Source: Clostridioides mangenotii TR (GTDB lineage Bacteria; Bacillota; Clostridia; Peptostreptococcales; Peptostreptococcaceae). From it: a stretch of DNA of 64,000 nucleotides. Below the pieces are notes generated by a model. It searched no databases and had not been told where the DNA came from. It saw only the letters and a program-made list of their open reading frames with translations. Positions 51,605 through 60,481 of this stretch are shown one piece after another. Made by a program: the position numbers and the translations under genes. The DNA lies in NCBI RefSeq assembly GCF_000498755.1, contig NZ_AXUS01000018.1, forward strand, positions 1-64,000, given 5' to 3'. Positions within the stretch are counted from its first letter, which is position 1, and each line of letters opens with the position of its first letter.

Positions 51605-53356
51605 ATAAGTAGTAAGATCGGTATAATAGCCTGTAACAATGAGTCAAGAGTAAGATTAGAAGATATTTTAAAGGCACTTTATACGTCAAAAAAATATTCC
51701 AAGACAGTAGTATTAATAATAGATAATAATAAAATTAACTCTGATTATAAGATGTTGAAAGAATTATTATACATTGACATCGAGGAGGAATTCTTTGATC
51801 TTGAATCTGAAGTAGAAAATAGTTTATTGAAGTATTTAGACCGAAAAAATGAAGTTGTTATAGTTGGAGAGAGCAAAGTATGCGATTTAGCTAAAAAGTA
51901 TGGTATAGATAATACAACTATCGAGGTAGGTGAAAAATCTATAAGAGAATTTATTAACTATAGCAAAAACATGCTTAAAGCAGCGGATTGTGAAGTGAAT
52001 AATAAAGTTTTAACTGGTATTTTTGAAAAAATCGATGCCGGCATAATTTTTGTTGATTCTAAGGGTAAGGTTTTGATGTGTAACGGCTATGCTAGAAAAA
52101 TTCTAAATGTGAATGAAAAAGGAATCTTAAATAAATTTATATTAAATGTTTGTCCACAGATGAATTGGATAGTAGAGAGATCAACACAAGATGAATGCGA
52201 TAAACTAGTTGTAAGAAAAATAAACGATGTGTCAGTATGTACGAAAACGGACTTAATAAAAGTGGGAAGGGATACAGTTGGTATATTAGGTGTTATTTTG
52301 GATATGACGAAACTTCAAAGAGTAGAGGGTAAAATTGCTCTCGACCAGGGGAAGGAAGGACTTAATTCTAGATATACATTTCAGGATTTTAAATATAAAG
52401 ATAGGGTTACAAAAGAATTTATAGAAGAGGCTAAAATTGTTGGACAAACTGATTATACACTTCTTCTTTACGGAGAAAGTGGATCGGGTAAAGAAATTAT
52501 AGCTCACAGTATACATAATATTAGTAAGAGAGGTTTGAATAATTTTGTTCCAATAAACTGCTCTGCTATTTCGGAAAGTTTACTGGAAAGTGAACTCTTT
52601 GGTTATGAAGAAGGTGCATTTACAGGTGCGAAAAAAGGAGGAAAACGCGGTATATTTGAGCTGGCGAATAAGGGAACGTTATTTTTGGATGAAATAAATA
52701 CCCTTCCTCTAAGTATTCAAACGAAGTTGCTTAGAGTAATTGAGGAAAGACAAATAATGAGAATAGGTTCAGATCATTTAATACCACTAGATATTAGAAT
52801 TATTGCAGCAACAAATGAACCTTTAATAGATAAAATTGAGCAGGGGTTATTTAGAGCGGATTTATTCTATCGTTTGAGCAGTTTGGAATTAAATATTCCA
52901 CCTCTGAGGGAGAGAAAGAAAGATATATTGCTTTTATTTAGAAATTTTGTTTATGAGACTAGGCTAGAAAATGGTATGGATAATTTGGTTGAAGAGAATG
53001 GGATCAATTTAACTGATAACGAGATAAAAATATTAAATAACTACAAATGGCCAGGTAATGTGAGAGAATTAAAAAATGTTGCTAGAAAATATGTAATTAC
53101 TGGGAAGATAAAATTAGGCAAATACAAAAGTAGCTCTCTTTATGTGGTAAAAAATGAAAATGTCGATAATGAAGAGACTAAATATGATATTGGCGATATA
53201 AATAGTTTAAATATAGATATTAAGGAAATTCAGAAATCTGTTGAAGTTAAAATAATAGATATGATGATAGAACAGGGATTATCTAAAAATGATATTGCGA
53301 AAATTTTAGGTATAAGCAGAACTTCTCTTTGGAAAAAATACAATCAAAATGTATAA
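51605..53356 (+). CDS. Sigma-54-dependent transcriptional activator (PrpR_N-PAS-AAA-HTH), no ATG at expected start
   Basis: A 583-residue enhancer-binding protein. Domains: PrpR_N-like sensor (about 1-145, KIGIIACNNESRVRLEDILK, VVIVGESKVCDLAKKYGID), PAS (about 155-240, GIFEKIDAGIIFVDSKGK), AAA+ (Walker A GESGSGKE at 290, GAFTGA at 337-342, FLDEINTLP) and a Fis-type HTH at the end (GLSKNDIAKILGISRTSLWK). The frame is open from 51602 behind RBS AGGGAGGG, but the codon at the proper distance is ATA (51605); the first ATG (51752) lacks an RBS and would delete about 49 residues. It should activate the adjacent aminotransferase operon through the sigma-54 promoter at 53577. Confidence 0.88.
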   Translation: MSSKIGIIACNNESRVRLEDILKALYTSKKYSKTVVLIIDNNKINSDYKMLKELLYIDIEEEFFDLESEVENSLLKYLDRKNEVVIVGESKVCDLAKKYGIDNTTIEVGEKSIREFINYSKNMLKAADCEVNNKVLTGIFEKIDAGIIFVDSKGKVLMCNGYARKILNVNEKGILNKFILNVCPQMNWIVERSTQDECDKLVVRKINDVSVCTKTDLIKVGRDTVGILGVILDMTKLQRVEGKIALDQGKEGLNSRYTFQDFKYKDRVTKEFIEEAKIVGQTDYTLLLYGESGSGKEIIAHSIHNISKRGLNNFVPINCSAISESLLESELFGYEEGAFTGAKKGGKRGIFELANKGTLFLDEINTLPLSIQTKLLRVIEERQIMRIGSDHLIPLDIRIIAATNEPLIDKIEQGLFRADLFYRLSSLELNIPPLRERKKDILLLFRNFVYETRLENGMDNLVEENGINLTDNEIKILNNYKWPGNVRELKNVARKYVITGKIKLGKYKSSSLYVVKNENVDNEETKYDIGDINSLNIDIKEIQKSVEVKIIDMMIEQGLSKNDIAKILGISRTSLWKKYNQNV

Positions 53357-53400
53357 AAATAAAAAGCTTGAGTAATTCTAAAATTACTATTTTTTACAAA

Positions 53401-53453
53401 TAATGTTTAGATTAATTAACATTTGTTCATTAATTTAAACATTATTTTTTTTA
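53401..53453 (+). terminator. Terminator of the sigma-54 activator gene
   Basis: TAATGTTTAGATTAAT (53401-53416) pairs with ATTAATTTAAACATTA (53429-53444) with one mismatch, then T8. Confidence 0.85.
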
Positions 53454-53483
53454 TTTAAAATAATTATTTAACACATAAATTGG

Positions 53484-53498
53484 AAAATTCAGAAAATT
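53484..53498. promoter_or_regulatory. CodY-box-like site upstream of the aminotransferase operon
   Basis: AAAATTCAGAAAATT matches 13 of 15 positions of the CodY consensus AATTTTCWGAAAATT. It lies about 80 bases upstream of the sigma-54 promoter, between it and the activator gene. Confidence 0.55.
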
Positions 53499-53576
53499 GT
53501 ATAATCTATTAATTATTATAAGATATAAGTCTAAATTTAATTTAAGATTTAAGGTTTATATGGAGAAAGCAATAGA

Positions 53577-53592
53577 TGGCATACTAATTGCT
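53577..53592 (+). promoter_or_regulatory. Sigma-54 promoter of the amino-acid oxidation operon
   Basis: TGGCAT-N5-TTGCT: the -24 GG (53578-53579) and -12 GC (53590-53591) have the required 10-bp gap and match TGGCAC-N5-TTGCW except for one base. Transcription would start near 53603, upstream of the RBS and the ATG at 53632. Confidence 0.85.
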
Positions 53593-53631
53593 CATTTAAA
53601 TAATGAAACTATTATACAGAGGAGTGATTTT

Positions 53632-54891
53632 ATGAATTCAAGTATGGCTGCAAAACATGCAATATGGCCTAGAAAAAAGGATATAATCTTTGGTTTAGCG
53701 GGAAGAGCACAGGAAGCAGAAAAAAAGTTTGGCAGAAAAAACGTTATTAACGCTACACTTGGTTCGATTGTTGAAGATGATGGAAAAATAGTTGCATTTA
53801 AAACTGTGTATGACGAATATAAATCATTTGATAATGCCGAATTTTGTGCATACGCATCAATTGAAGGTCAGCCAGACTATCTTGAAGCAGTAAAAGAAGC
53901 TTGTTTTAAAGACTATACTCCAAATGGATATATAAAAGCAGTGGCATCTCCTGGAGGAAGTGGAGCGATTAAGCTGGCTCTTTGGAATTATACTAATTAT
54001 GGCGATAATGTTCTTACATCAGATTGGTTCTGGGGTTCTTACACTAGTATTGCTGAAGAGGGCGATAGAGGTGTTGTAACTTATAAGCTCTTTGATGAAA
54101 ATGGGGAATTTAACTTTTCGTCTTTTAAAGAGAGTTTCCTCAATTTAGCTCAGAAACAAGACAGAATATTTACAATCATAAATACACCAGCTCACAATCC
54201 AACAGGATATACTGTAACTGAGGAAGAGTGGGATAAGATTTTAGGACTTGCAAAGGAAGTTTCTAAAGATGATAACAAGAAGATAATATTTTTAGTAGAT
54301 GTAGCATATATTGATTATGCGGGTGATGATAAACAAAGTAGAAGTTTCTTTAAGAAGTTTTCAGACTTGCCAGACAATATCTTTACAATTGTAGCATACA
54401 GTATGTCGAAAGGATTTACAGCGTATGGAATGAGAATGGGAGCTGTAATTGGAATTAGCTCAAATTCAGAAGTGGCTGAAGAATTCTACTACTCATGTAC
54501 CCACTCTTGTAGGGCTACTTGGTCAAACTGTAACAGAAGCGCAATGACATTATTGTCGAATATAATTAACAATCCAGAAAAAATGATTGAGTATGAGGCT
54601 GAAAAAGAGAAGTACAAAAAGCTATTAGAAGTTCGCGCTAAGGCTTTTGTAGATGAAGCTGAGAAAATAGGGCTTGAAATACTTCCATACAGAGTTGGAT
54701 TCTTTATAAGTATCCCTTGTGAAGACCCAATGGCAGTTGTTGATGAATTGGCAAAACATTATTTATTTGCAGTTCCATTGGAAATGGGTGTTAGGTTTGC
54801 TATTTGTTCTGTAGCAGAGGATAAATGCAAAGCTTCACCAAAGGTCATAAAGAGTGTACTTGAAGAGATGGTAGCAAGTGGAAATATGTAA
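53632..54891 (+). CDS. PLP-dependent aminotransferase (aromatic/branched amino acid, class I/II)
   Basis: A 419-residue aspartate-aminotransferase-fold enzyme. PLP site: Lys in AYSMSKGFTAYGMRMG, the conserved NPTG in NTPAHNPTGYTVTEEEW, and the aspartate in FLVDVAYIDYAG. Placed directly before iorAB, it most likely converts aromatic or branched-chain amino acids to their 2-oxoacids for ferredoxin-linked oxidation. The ATG at 53632 with GGAG RBS is the start: longer in-frame readings run back across the sigma-54 promoter. Operon spacing to iorA is 29 bases. Confidence 0.88.
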   Translation: MNSSMAAKHAIWPRKKDIIFGLAGRAQEAEKKFGRKNVINATLGSIVEDDGKIVAFKTVYDEYKSFDNAEFCAYASIEGQPDYLEAVKEACFKDYTPNGYIKAVASPGGSGAIKLALWNYTNYGDNVLTSDWFWGSYTSIAEEGDRGVVTYKLFDENGEFNFSSFKESFLNLAQKQDRIFTIINTPAHNPTGYTVTEEEWDKILGLAKEVSKDDNKKIIFLVDVAYIDYAGDDKQSRSFFKKFSDLPDNIFTIVAYSMSKGFTAYGMRMGAVIGISSNSEVAEEFYYSCTHSCRATWSNCNRSAMTLLSNIINNPEKMIEYEAEKEKYKKLLEVRAKAFVDEAEKIGLEILPYRVGFFISIPCEDPMAVVDELAKHYLFAVPLEMGVRFAICSVAEDKCKASPKVIKSVLEEMVASGNM

Positions 54892-54920
54892 TTAATTTAT
54901 AAGATGATGGAGGAATTATT

Positions 54921-56705
54921 ATGAAAAAATTAATGACGGGAAATGAAGCTATAGCTCGTGGAGTATATGAGGCGGGAGTTAGATATGCTTCAGCTTATCC
55001 AGGTACTCCAAGTACTGAAATATTAGAGAATATAGCATTATATAAAGACGATATAGTGGCTGAGTGGGCACCGAATGAGAAGGTTGCACTCGAGGCTGCG
55101 GTAGGGGGTTCTCTAGCTGGAGCGAGAACGTTTGCTTCTATGAAGCACGTTGGTGTTAATGTGGCAGCAGATCCTCTTTTCACATATTCGTATATAGGTG
55201 TAAATGGTGGAATGGTGTTGTTATCAGCAGATGAGCCAGGTATGTACTCATCTCAAAATGAGCAAGACAATAGAAACTATGCTAAGTTTGCCAAAATTCC
55301 GCTTATTGAGCCTTCAAATAGTCAAGAGGCAAAAGATATGATAAAAGTTGCTTATGAAATAAGTGAGGAATTTGATACACCAGTTTTAGTTAGGACAACT
55401 ACAAGACTTGCTCATTCTAAGAGTGGTGTGGATTGTTACGATAGAGAAGAAGTAGAAATAAAAGAATACATAAAAGATGTTCAAAAAACTGTTACTGTTC
55501 CAGCAATTGCTCAAAAAAGAAGAGTAATTGTAGAGGAGAGATCTAAAAAACTCTACGATTTTGCTAATAAAACAAATCTAAATTTCTCTGAGATGAATAG
55601 TTCAGAAACAGGGGTTGTAACTTCGGGGATGTGTTATAACTTTGCAAAAGAGGTATTTGGAGACAGTGTTTCATATATGAAGTTAGGATTTACTAATCCT
55701 ATGCCTATTGAGAAACTTAAGGAATTCGCTAACAAAGTAGGTAAAATTTATGTAATAGAAGAAAATGATCCGTTTATAGAAGAACAATTGAGAGCAAATG
55801 GAATCGACTGTATAGGCAAGGATCTATTCCCTCCTTATGGTGAAATGACTCCAGATGTTATAAGAAAATCTTTATACGGGGAGTCAAATGAGACTGTGGA
55901 TTACAAGAAAGATTTAGTGGTTCCAAGACCTCCGAGTTTCTGTGCAGGATGTCCACATAGAGGTTTTTTCTATGCACTAGGAAAAAGAAAGAATGTAGTT
56001 GTTTCAGGAGATATTGGATGTTATTCTCTAGGATTTGCTGGTCCTTATAACGCACTTGACTGGATTATATGTATGGGTGGAAGTTTGAGTGCCGGACATG
56101 GAGCTCAAAAGGTATTTAATATGAACAAAGACAATAAAAAGAGAGTCGTAGGAGTTTTAGGTGATTCTACATTCTTCCACACAGGAATCAATTCACTTTT
56201 AGATGTAGTTTACAATAAAGGAAACTCAGTATCTGTAATTCTAGATAATAGAATAACTGGAATGACTGGTCATCAAGATAATCCAGGAACAGGATATACT
56301 CTTCAAGGAGATCCAACTACAGAAGTTGATATAGAAGCAATGGTGAAAGCTTGCGGTGTTAAACATATAAGAGTTATAGATCCAAATATACTAAAAGAAG
56401 TAAATGATACGCTTGACTGGGCACTCGCACTAGATGAACCTTCAGTAATAATTACTAGATGGCCTTGTGCTCTTAAAAAATTCTCTGAAGAAGATAAAGA
56501 GGAGTTCAAACCTCTGTTTACTACTAAAAATAGAGTAGACCACAATCTTTGTATAGGTTGTAAGATGTGCACTAAGACAGGTTGTCCAGCAGTAGTATTT
56601 GATCACGAGAAGAAAAAATCAAATATAGATAGAGAACAGTGTGTTGGATGTAATGTCTGTGCACAAGTTTGTCCAAAAGACGCAATAGTTAAGGAGGAGA
56701 ATTAA
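54921..56705 (+). CDS. iorA: Indolepyruvate:ferredoxin oxidoreductase alpha subunit IorA
   Basis: A 594-residue TPP- and iron-sulfur-dependent enzyme subunit. It oxidatively decarboxylates aryl- or branched 2-oxoacids to acyl-CoA, reducing ferredoxin. N-terminal pyrimidine-type domain (GNEAIARGVYEAGVRYASAY, PGTPSTEI), central domain, TPP domain (CAGCPHRGFFYALG, GDIGCYSLG, GDSTFFHTGINSL, DNRITGMTGHQDNPGTG), and two C-terminal [4Fe-4S] motifs (CIGCKMCTKTGCP, CVGCNVCAQVCP). The length is normal. Directly followed by iorB. Confidence 0.96.
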   Translation: MKKLMTGNEAIARGVYEAGVRYASAYPGTPSTEILENIALYKDDIVAEWAPNEKVALEAAVGGSLAGARTFASMKHVGVNVAADPLFTYSYIGVNGGMVLLSADEPGMYSSQNEQDNRNYAKFAKIPLIEPSNSQEAKDMIKVAYEISEEFDTPVLVRTTTRLAHSKSGVDCYDREEVEIKEYIKDVQKTVTVPAIAQKRRVIVEERSKKLYDFANKTNLNFSEMNSSETGVVTSGMCYNFAKEVFGDSVSYMKLGFTNPMPIEKLKEFANKVGKIYVIEENDPFIEEQLRANGIDCIGKDLFPPYGEMTPDVIRKSLYGESNETVDYKKDLVVPRPPSFCAGCPHRGFFYALGKRKNVVVSGDIGCYSLGFAGPYNALDWIICMGGSLSAGHGAQKVFNMNKDNKKRVVGVLGDSTFFHTGINSLLDVVYNKGNSVSVILDNRITGMTGHQDNPGTGYTLQGDPTTEVDIEAMVKACGVKHIRVIDPNILKEVNDTLDWALALDEPSVIITRWPCALKKFSEEDKEEFKPLFTTKNRVDHNLCIGCKMCTKTGCPAVVFDHEKKKSNIDREQCVGCNVCAQVCPKDAIVKEEN

Positions 56706-56706
56706 T

Positions 56707-57278
56707 ATGACTAAGAGTATACTTTTGGTAGGTGTTGGCGGTCAAGGTACAATCCTTGCAAGTAAGCTTTTAACTACAGGTCTATTAGAAGCTGGATACG
56801 ATGTGAAAATGAGCGAAATTCATGGTATGAGCCAGAGAGGAGGATCAGTATCTTCTCAAGTTAGATATGGTGAAGAAGTTTTCTCCCCAGTTATAGAGGT
56901 TGGAGGAGCAGATATTCTAGTTTCTTTTGAAAAGATGGAAACTCTTAGATGGGTTGAGTATCTAAAGCCAGATGGGCATATTATTTCAAATAACTTTAGG
57001 ATAAATTCGATACCAGTTTTGACAGGAGCTGCAGAGTACCTTGAAAAAGATATCGATGAAGAGTTAAAGAGACTAAATGCTGCAATTATAGATGCTGGAG
57101 AAAAAGCTGTAGAACTAGGTAACTCTAAAGTTATGAACATAATTCTTTTAGGTAGTCTGGTAAAAAAATGAAGTTAGAAGATATAAATTGGGAAAAAATT
57201 ATTAGAGAAAATGTAAAAGAAAAATTTATAGATATTAATATAAAGGCCTTTAATTTAGGGAAGGAATTAGCTGTTTAG
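56707..57278 (+). CDS. iorB: Indolepyruvate:ferredoxin oxidoreductase beta subunit IorB, interrupted at an A7 run
   Basis: Gamma-type subunit of the 2-oxoacid:ferredoxin oxidoreductase. GVGGQGTILASKLL, SEIHGMSQRGGSVSSQVRYG and GGADILVSFEKMETLRW are diagnostic. The zero frame stops after 154 residues (GSLVKK, TGA at 57169-57171), but the -1 frame continues without a gap through MKLEDINWEKIIRENVKEKF and DINIKAFNLGKEL, a normal IorB C-terminus, to 57278. This gives about 190 residues, the usual family length. The shift occurs exactly at A AAA AAA (57162-57168), a slippery heptamer. Possible explanations are a missing A in the sequence, polymerase slippage, or -1 frameshifting. Confidence 0.9.
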
Positions 57279-57423
57279 TAATTAATAGATATAAAGTATA
57301 TGTAGCATTTTATTAAAAATATATGTAGTATAAATAATAAAAATATATATTCTACATTAAATAATGAAAATAATATGCAGCGTTAAATAATAAAAAGTAT
57401 TCTTTAAAAAAATATATAGATAA

Positions 57424-57468
57424 ATTCTAATTCAAATATATCTTAAATAAATATATTTGAATTAGAAT
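57424..57468. other. 17-bp hairpin between iorB and butyrate kinase genes
   Basis: ATTCTAATTCAAATATA (57424-57440) pairs perfectly with TATATTTGAATTAGAAT (57452-57468) around an 11-base loop. There is no T-run on the + strand. It may end the iorAB transcript, or stabilise or process an mRNA that continues into buk. Confidence 0.6.
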
Positions 57469-57499
57469 ATCTTAATTAATACTGAAAGGGAGTAGAAAT

Positions 57500-58576
57500 A
57501 TGTCATATAGAATTTTAGCCATAAACCCAGGATCAACATCTACAAAAATAGCTGTTTACGATAATGATATTTTGAAGATGTCGAGTTCTATAGAGTATTC
57601 TTCTGAAGAAGTAGATAAATATGAAAAAGTATTTGATCAATTTGAGATGAGAAAAGATTCTGTTTTAAAATCTCTTGAGGAAAACAATATCAATATAAAT
57701 ACTTTAAGTGCTGTAGTTGGAAGAGGTGGAGCACTTCCTCCTGTAAAATCAGGAGCTTATAAAGTAAATGAAGAGATGTTAGATTACTTAGAAAATAGAC
57801 CTGCTTTAGAACATGCTTCAAATCTAGGTGCTGTTATAGCTAGTTCAATAGCAAAACCTCTGAATATAGATGCTTACATATACGATTCTGTAGCTGTGGA
57901 TGAGATGGAGGATATCGCTAGAGTTACAGGTATATCATCTATTAAGAGATCGAGCACAGGACATGCACTAAATACAAGGGCAATGGCTTTAAAGTACGCT
58001 AAACATTCTGGCAAAGATTACAAAGACTTAAATTTAATTGTAGCCCATGTAGGTGGTGGAGCGACTATATATCTACATGAAAAGGGAAGAATGGTAGATA
58101 TGTTATCAGATGATGAAGGTCCGTTTTCACCCCAGAGATCTGGTAGAGTTCCTGGAACTAAATTAGTGAAGATGTGTTTTTCTGGTAAGCACAATCAACC
58201 TGAGATTCTTAGCTTGATCAGGGGAAAAGGTGGTATTGTATCGCATTTAAATACTGCTGATGTAAGAGATGTAGAAAAAATGATAGAAGACGGTGATGAA
58301 AAAGCCAAATTAATATACGATTCAATGATATATCAAATAGCCAAGGGTATAGGAGAAATGGCTACAGTTGTTGATGGAAATGTCGATGCAATAATAGTCA
58401 CGGGAGGAATAGCTTATTCTAAAAAGTTTACATCACAGCTTGAGAAAAAGGTTAAGTTTATATCTCATGTCGAAGTTATGCCTGGTGAGAATGAACTTGA
58501 ATCGCTTGCTTATGGAGTACTAAGAGTTTTAAGAAAAAAAGAATCTTATTGGGAATTTAAAGAAAATAAAAATTAA
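57500..58576 (+). CDS. buk: Butyrate kinase (branched-chain acyl kinase)
   Basis: A 358-residue acetate/butyrate-kinase family enzyme (ASKHA fold): ILAINPGSTSTKIAVYDND, GRGGALPPVKSGAY, STGHALNTRAMALKYA, HVGGGATIYLHEKGRM and TGGIAYSKKF. It makes ATP from acyl-phosphate and ADP, the energy-conserving last step of oxidative 2-oxoacid fermentation. Next to iorAB and a branched-chain transporter, the substrate is likely to be isobutyryl-, isovaleryl- or arylacetyl-phosphate as much as butyryl-phosphate. No phosphotransacylase gene is in the window. RBS AAAGGGAG. Confidence 0.94.
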   Translation: MSYRILAINPGSTSTKIAVYDNDILKMSSSIEYSSEEVDKYEKVFDQFEMRKDSVLKSLEENNININTLSAVVGRGGALPPVKSGAYKVNEEMLDYLENRPALEHASNLGAVIASSIAKPLNIDAYIYDSVAVDEMEDIARVTGISSIKRSSTGHALNTRAMALKYAKHSGKDYKDLNLIVAHVGGGATIYLHEKGRMVDMLSDDEGPFSPQRSGRVPGTKLVKMCFSGKHNQPEILSLIRGKGGIVSHLNTADVRDVEKMIEDGDEKAKLIYDSMIYQIAKGIGEMATVVDGNVDAIIVTGGIAYSKKFTSQLEKKVKFISHVEVMPGENELESLAYGVLRVLRKKESYWEFKENKN

Positions 58577-58603
58577 CCTTTTTAAAGGATTGGGGGAAGA
58601 AAC

Positions 58604-59896
58604 ATGAGCAAACAGATGAAAGATATCATAATCGTTGGATTTGCACTTTTTTCAATGTTTTTTGGTGCAGGTAACCTACTGTTTCCACCATATTTAGGTC
58701 TAGTATCAGGTCAAAGTTGGCTAATAGCAATAGTGGCCTTTGTACTTGCCGATGCAGGAATTGCACTTTTAGTTATAATCGCATCTGCTAAGTGTTCTGG
58801 AAGTCTAGACGAAATTTTATCTAGATCAGGTAAAACCTTAGCTAGAATAATTAGTATTTCAGCTCTATCATGTCTTGCACTTCTAGTTATACCTAGAACA
58901 GCCGCTACTACTTATGAAATGGGTGTAATGCCTATAATAGGAGACTATGGAAGCCTAGTTAGGATAGTTGCTGCAGCTATATTCTTTGCACTGACACTAG
59001 TTCTCACAATAAAGGGATCTAAAGTTATAGATATAATAGGAAAATTCTTAACACCTGCATTGTTATTAGTGTTGTTTGTACTAATAATAAAGGGCGTTAT
59101 ATTTCCAATAGCAGATGCAAATCCTGGACAATTGATAGAAACAAATCTATTTGCAGAAGGATTTAAACAGGGATATCAAACAATGGACGCTTTAGGGGCT
59201 GCATCTATGGCTACGATTATGCTACTGTCTCTAGCCCATAAAGGTTATACTGATGAAAAAGAAAAGATAAGTATGACTATTAAATCGGGTATTGTTGCAT
59301 GTGTCTTCTTAGGACTTGTATACGGAGGTCTGGCATTCTTGGGATCAACAGTATCTACAATGTTTGGAACAGACGTCCCTCAGGCATCTTTGCTAGTTGA
59401 AATTACCAATTTGATCTTTGGATATACTGGTAAAGTTATATTAGGGGTTATAGTTACTCTAGCTTGTTTAACTACATCAATAGGTCTTACTTCTGCTATA
59501 TCGAATTACTTTGCAGGCATAACTAAAATTACATACGAACAATATGTTATAGGTATATGTGTAGCGAGTACAGTTATAGCGAATTTAGGTGTTGATTTTA
59601 TAATTCAATTCTCAGTTCCAATACTGCAATTAGTTTATCCAGTGCTTCTTGTACTAGTTTTAATGACACTTGCAGGGGATTATATTAAAAATGACAATGC
59701 CTTTAAAGGGGCAGCTTATGCTACGTTAGTGACGAGTGCATTAAACGTAATATACAGCATGACTGGAAACTTCGGATTTGTTAATAAGCTTCCTCTTACT
59801 GATCTAGGTTTCAATTGGGTAGTACCAGCGTTGATATTTGGGATAATCGGAGCCGTTATAAAGAGCAACTCAAATAAAACTAAGGTAGGAGCCTAA
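58604..59896 (+). CDS. brnQ: Branched-chain amino acid:cation symporter BrnQ (LIVCS family)
   Basis: A 430-residue transporter with about 12 TM helices. Family landmarks: FSMFFGAGNLLFPPYLG in TM1, PRTAATTYEMGVMPI, GFKQGYQTMDALGAASMATI, and GLTSAISNYFAGI. It imports leucine, isoleucine and valine with Na+ or H+. It starts 27 bases after buk, so the two are co-transcribed; together with the aminotransferase, IorAB and kinase it supplies substrate to the pathway. Confidence 0.95.
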   Translation: MSKQMKDIIIVGFALFSMFFGAGNLLFPPYLGLVSGQSWLIAIVAFVLADAGIALLVIIASAKCSGSLDEILSRSGKTLARIISISALSCLALLVIPRTAATTYEMGVMPIIGDYGSLVRIVAAAIFFALTLVLTIKGSKVIDIIGKFLTPALLLVLFVLIIKGVIFPIADANPGQLIETNLFAEGFKQGYQTMDALGAASMATIMLLSLAHKGYTDEKEKISMTIKSGIVACVFLGLVYGGLAFLGSTVSTMFGTDVPQASLLVEITNLIFGYTGKVILGVIVTLACLTTSIGLTSAISNYFAGITKITYEQYVIGICVASTVIANLGVDFIIQFSVPILQLVYPVLLVLVLMTLAGDYIKNDNAFKGAAYATLVTSALNVIYSMTGNFGFVNKLPLTDLGFNWVVPALIFGIIGAVIKSNSNKTKVGA

Positions 59897-59990
59897 TTGA
59901 TTAGTTAGCAATGAAATACATAGTACTGTCAAAACTAGAACATGATGGTAGACAAAATCTTGAAGATATTATAATTAAAATGTAAATTTG

Positions 59991-60036
59991 AAGGGGTTTC
60001 TCAGATATGAATTTTTTGTGAGAAAGCCCCTTTAAA
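59991..60036 (+). terminator. brnQ terminator
   Basis: AAGGGGtTTCTCA (59991-60003) pairs with TGAGAAaGCCCCTT (60019-60032). The T-tail is short. A second, stronger terminator follows at 60187. Confidence 0.65.
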
Positions 60037-60186
60037 AATATAATAAAGACTTTACTTTAATCTATTAAATTAATGGACGAAACAATCGATGAAAATATAT
60101 ATGCTTAAAGAAGTTATCTGAATGATGGCATAAGCATAACAATTAAAGAATTAATAGTTTTTAATGAGAAAATTGTTTATAATAAT

Positions 60187-60208
60187 AGCCCCAGTAAGGG
60201 GCTTTTTA
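60187..60208 (+). terminator. Second terminator downstream of brnQ
   Basis: AGCCCC (60187-60192) pairs with GGGGCT (60198-60203), then T5. A further hairpin ATTCAAACAATTT/AAATTGTTTGAA (60253-60290) follows without a clear T-run. Confidence 0.8.
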
Positions 60209-60382
60209 TGTTGCCTATATTATTACATATCATAATAACAATGAGATAGCACATTCAAACAATTTATACAAATAAAAAATTGTTTGAAATAGAATAAGTT
60301 TTTTATGTTATATTAACACGAATAAAGAGGATTGAAGAAATATAGAAAGATATAGAGTTAAAATAGGTCAGATAAAGGAGGA

Positions 60383-60481
60383 ATTAGTAAATTATTTCAC
60401 AAAGGAAAACATGCTAAAAAGAAGAACTATTTATGTAAGAAGAAGTATTTATTTCACAAAGGTCAATTATTTTGGAAGTAA
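60383..60481 (+). other. Possible small lysine-rich ORF with duplicated segment, no standard start
   Basis: Behind a strong RBS (AAAGGAGG, 60374-60381) one frame reads SKLFHKGKHAKKK, NYLCKKKYLFHKGQLFWK and a stop. LFHKG is encoded twice by nearly identical 14-base segments (60392 and 60449). There is no ATG, GTG or TTG in frame. A second overlapping frame, ATG at 60411, gives 26 residues. Coding status is uncertain. Confidence 0.35.

Noticed and set aside
53497-53631. N-terminal extension of the aminotransferase from 53497
   Set aside because: The extension crosses the sigma-54 promoter, has no RBS, and adds sequence not typical of the family.
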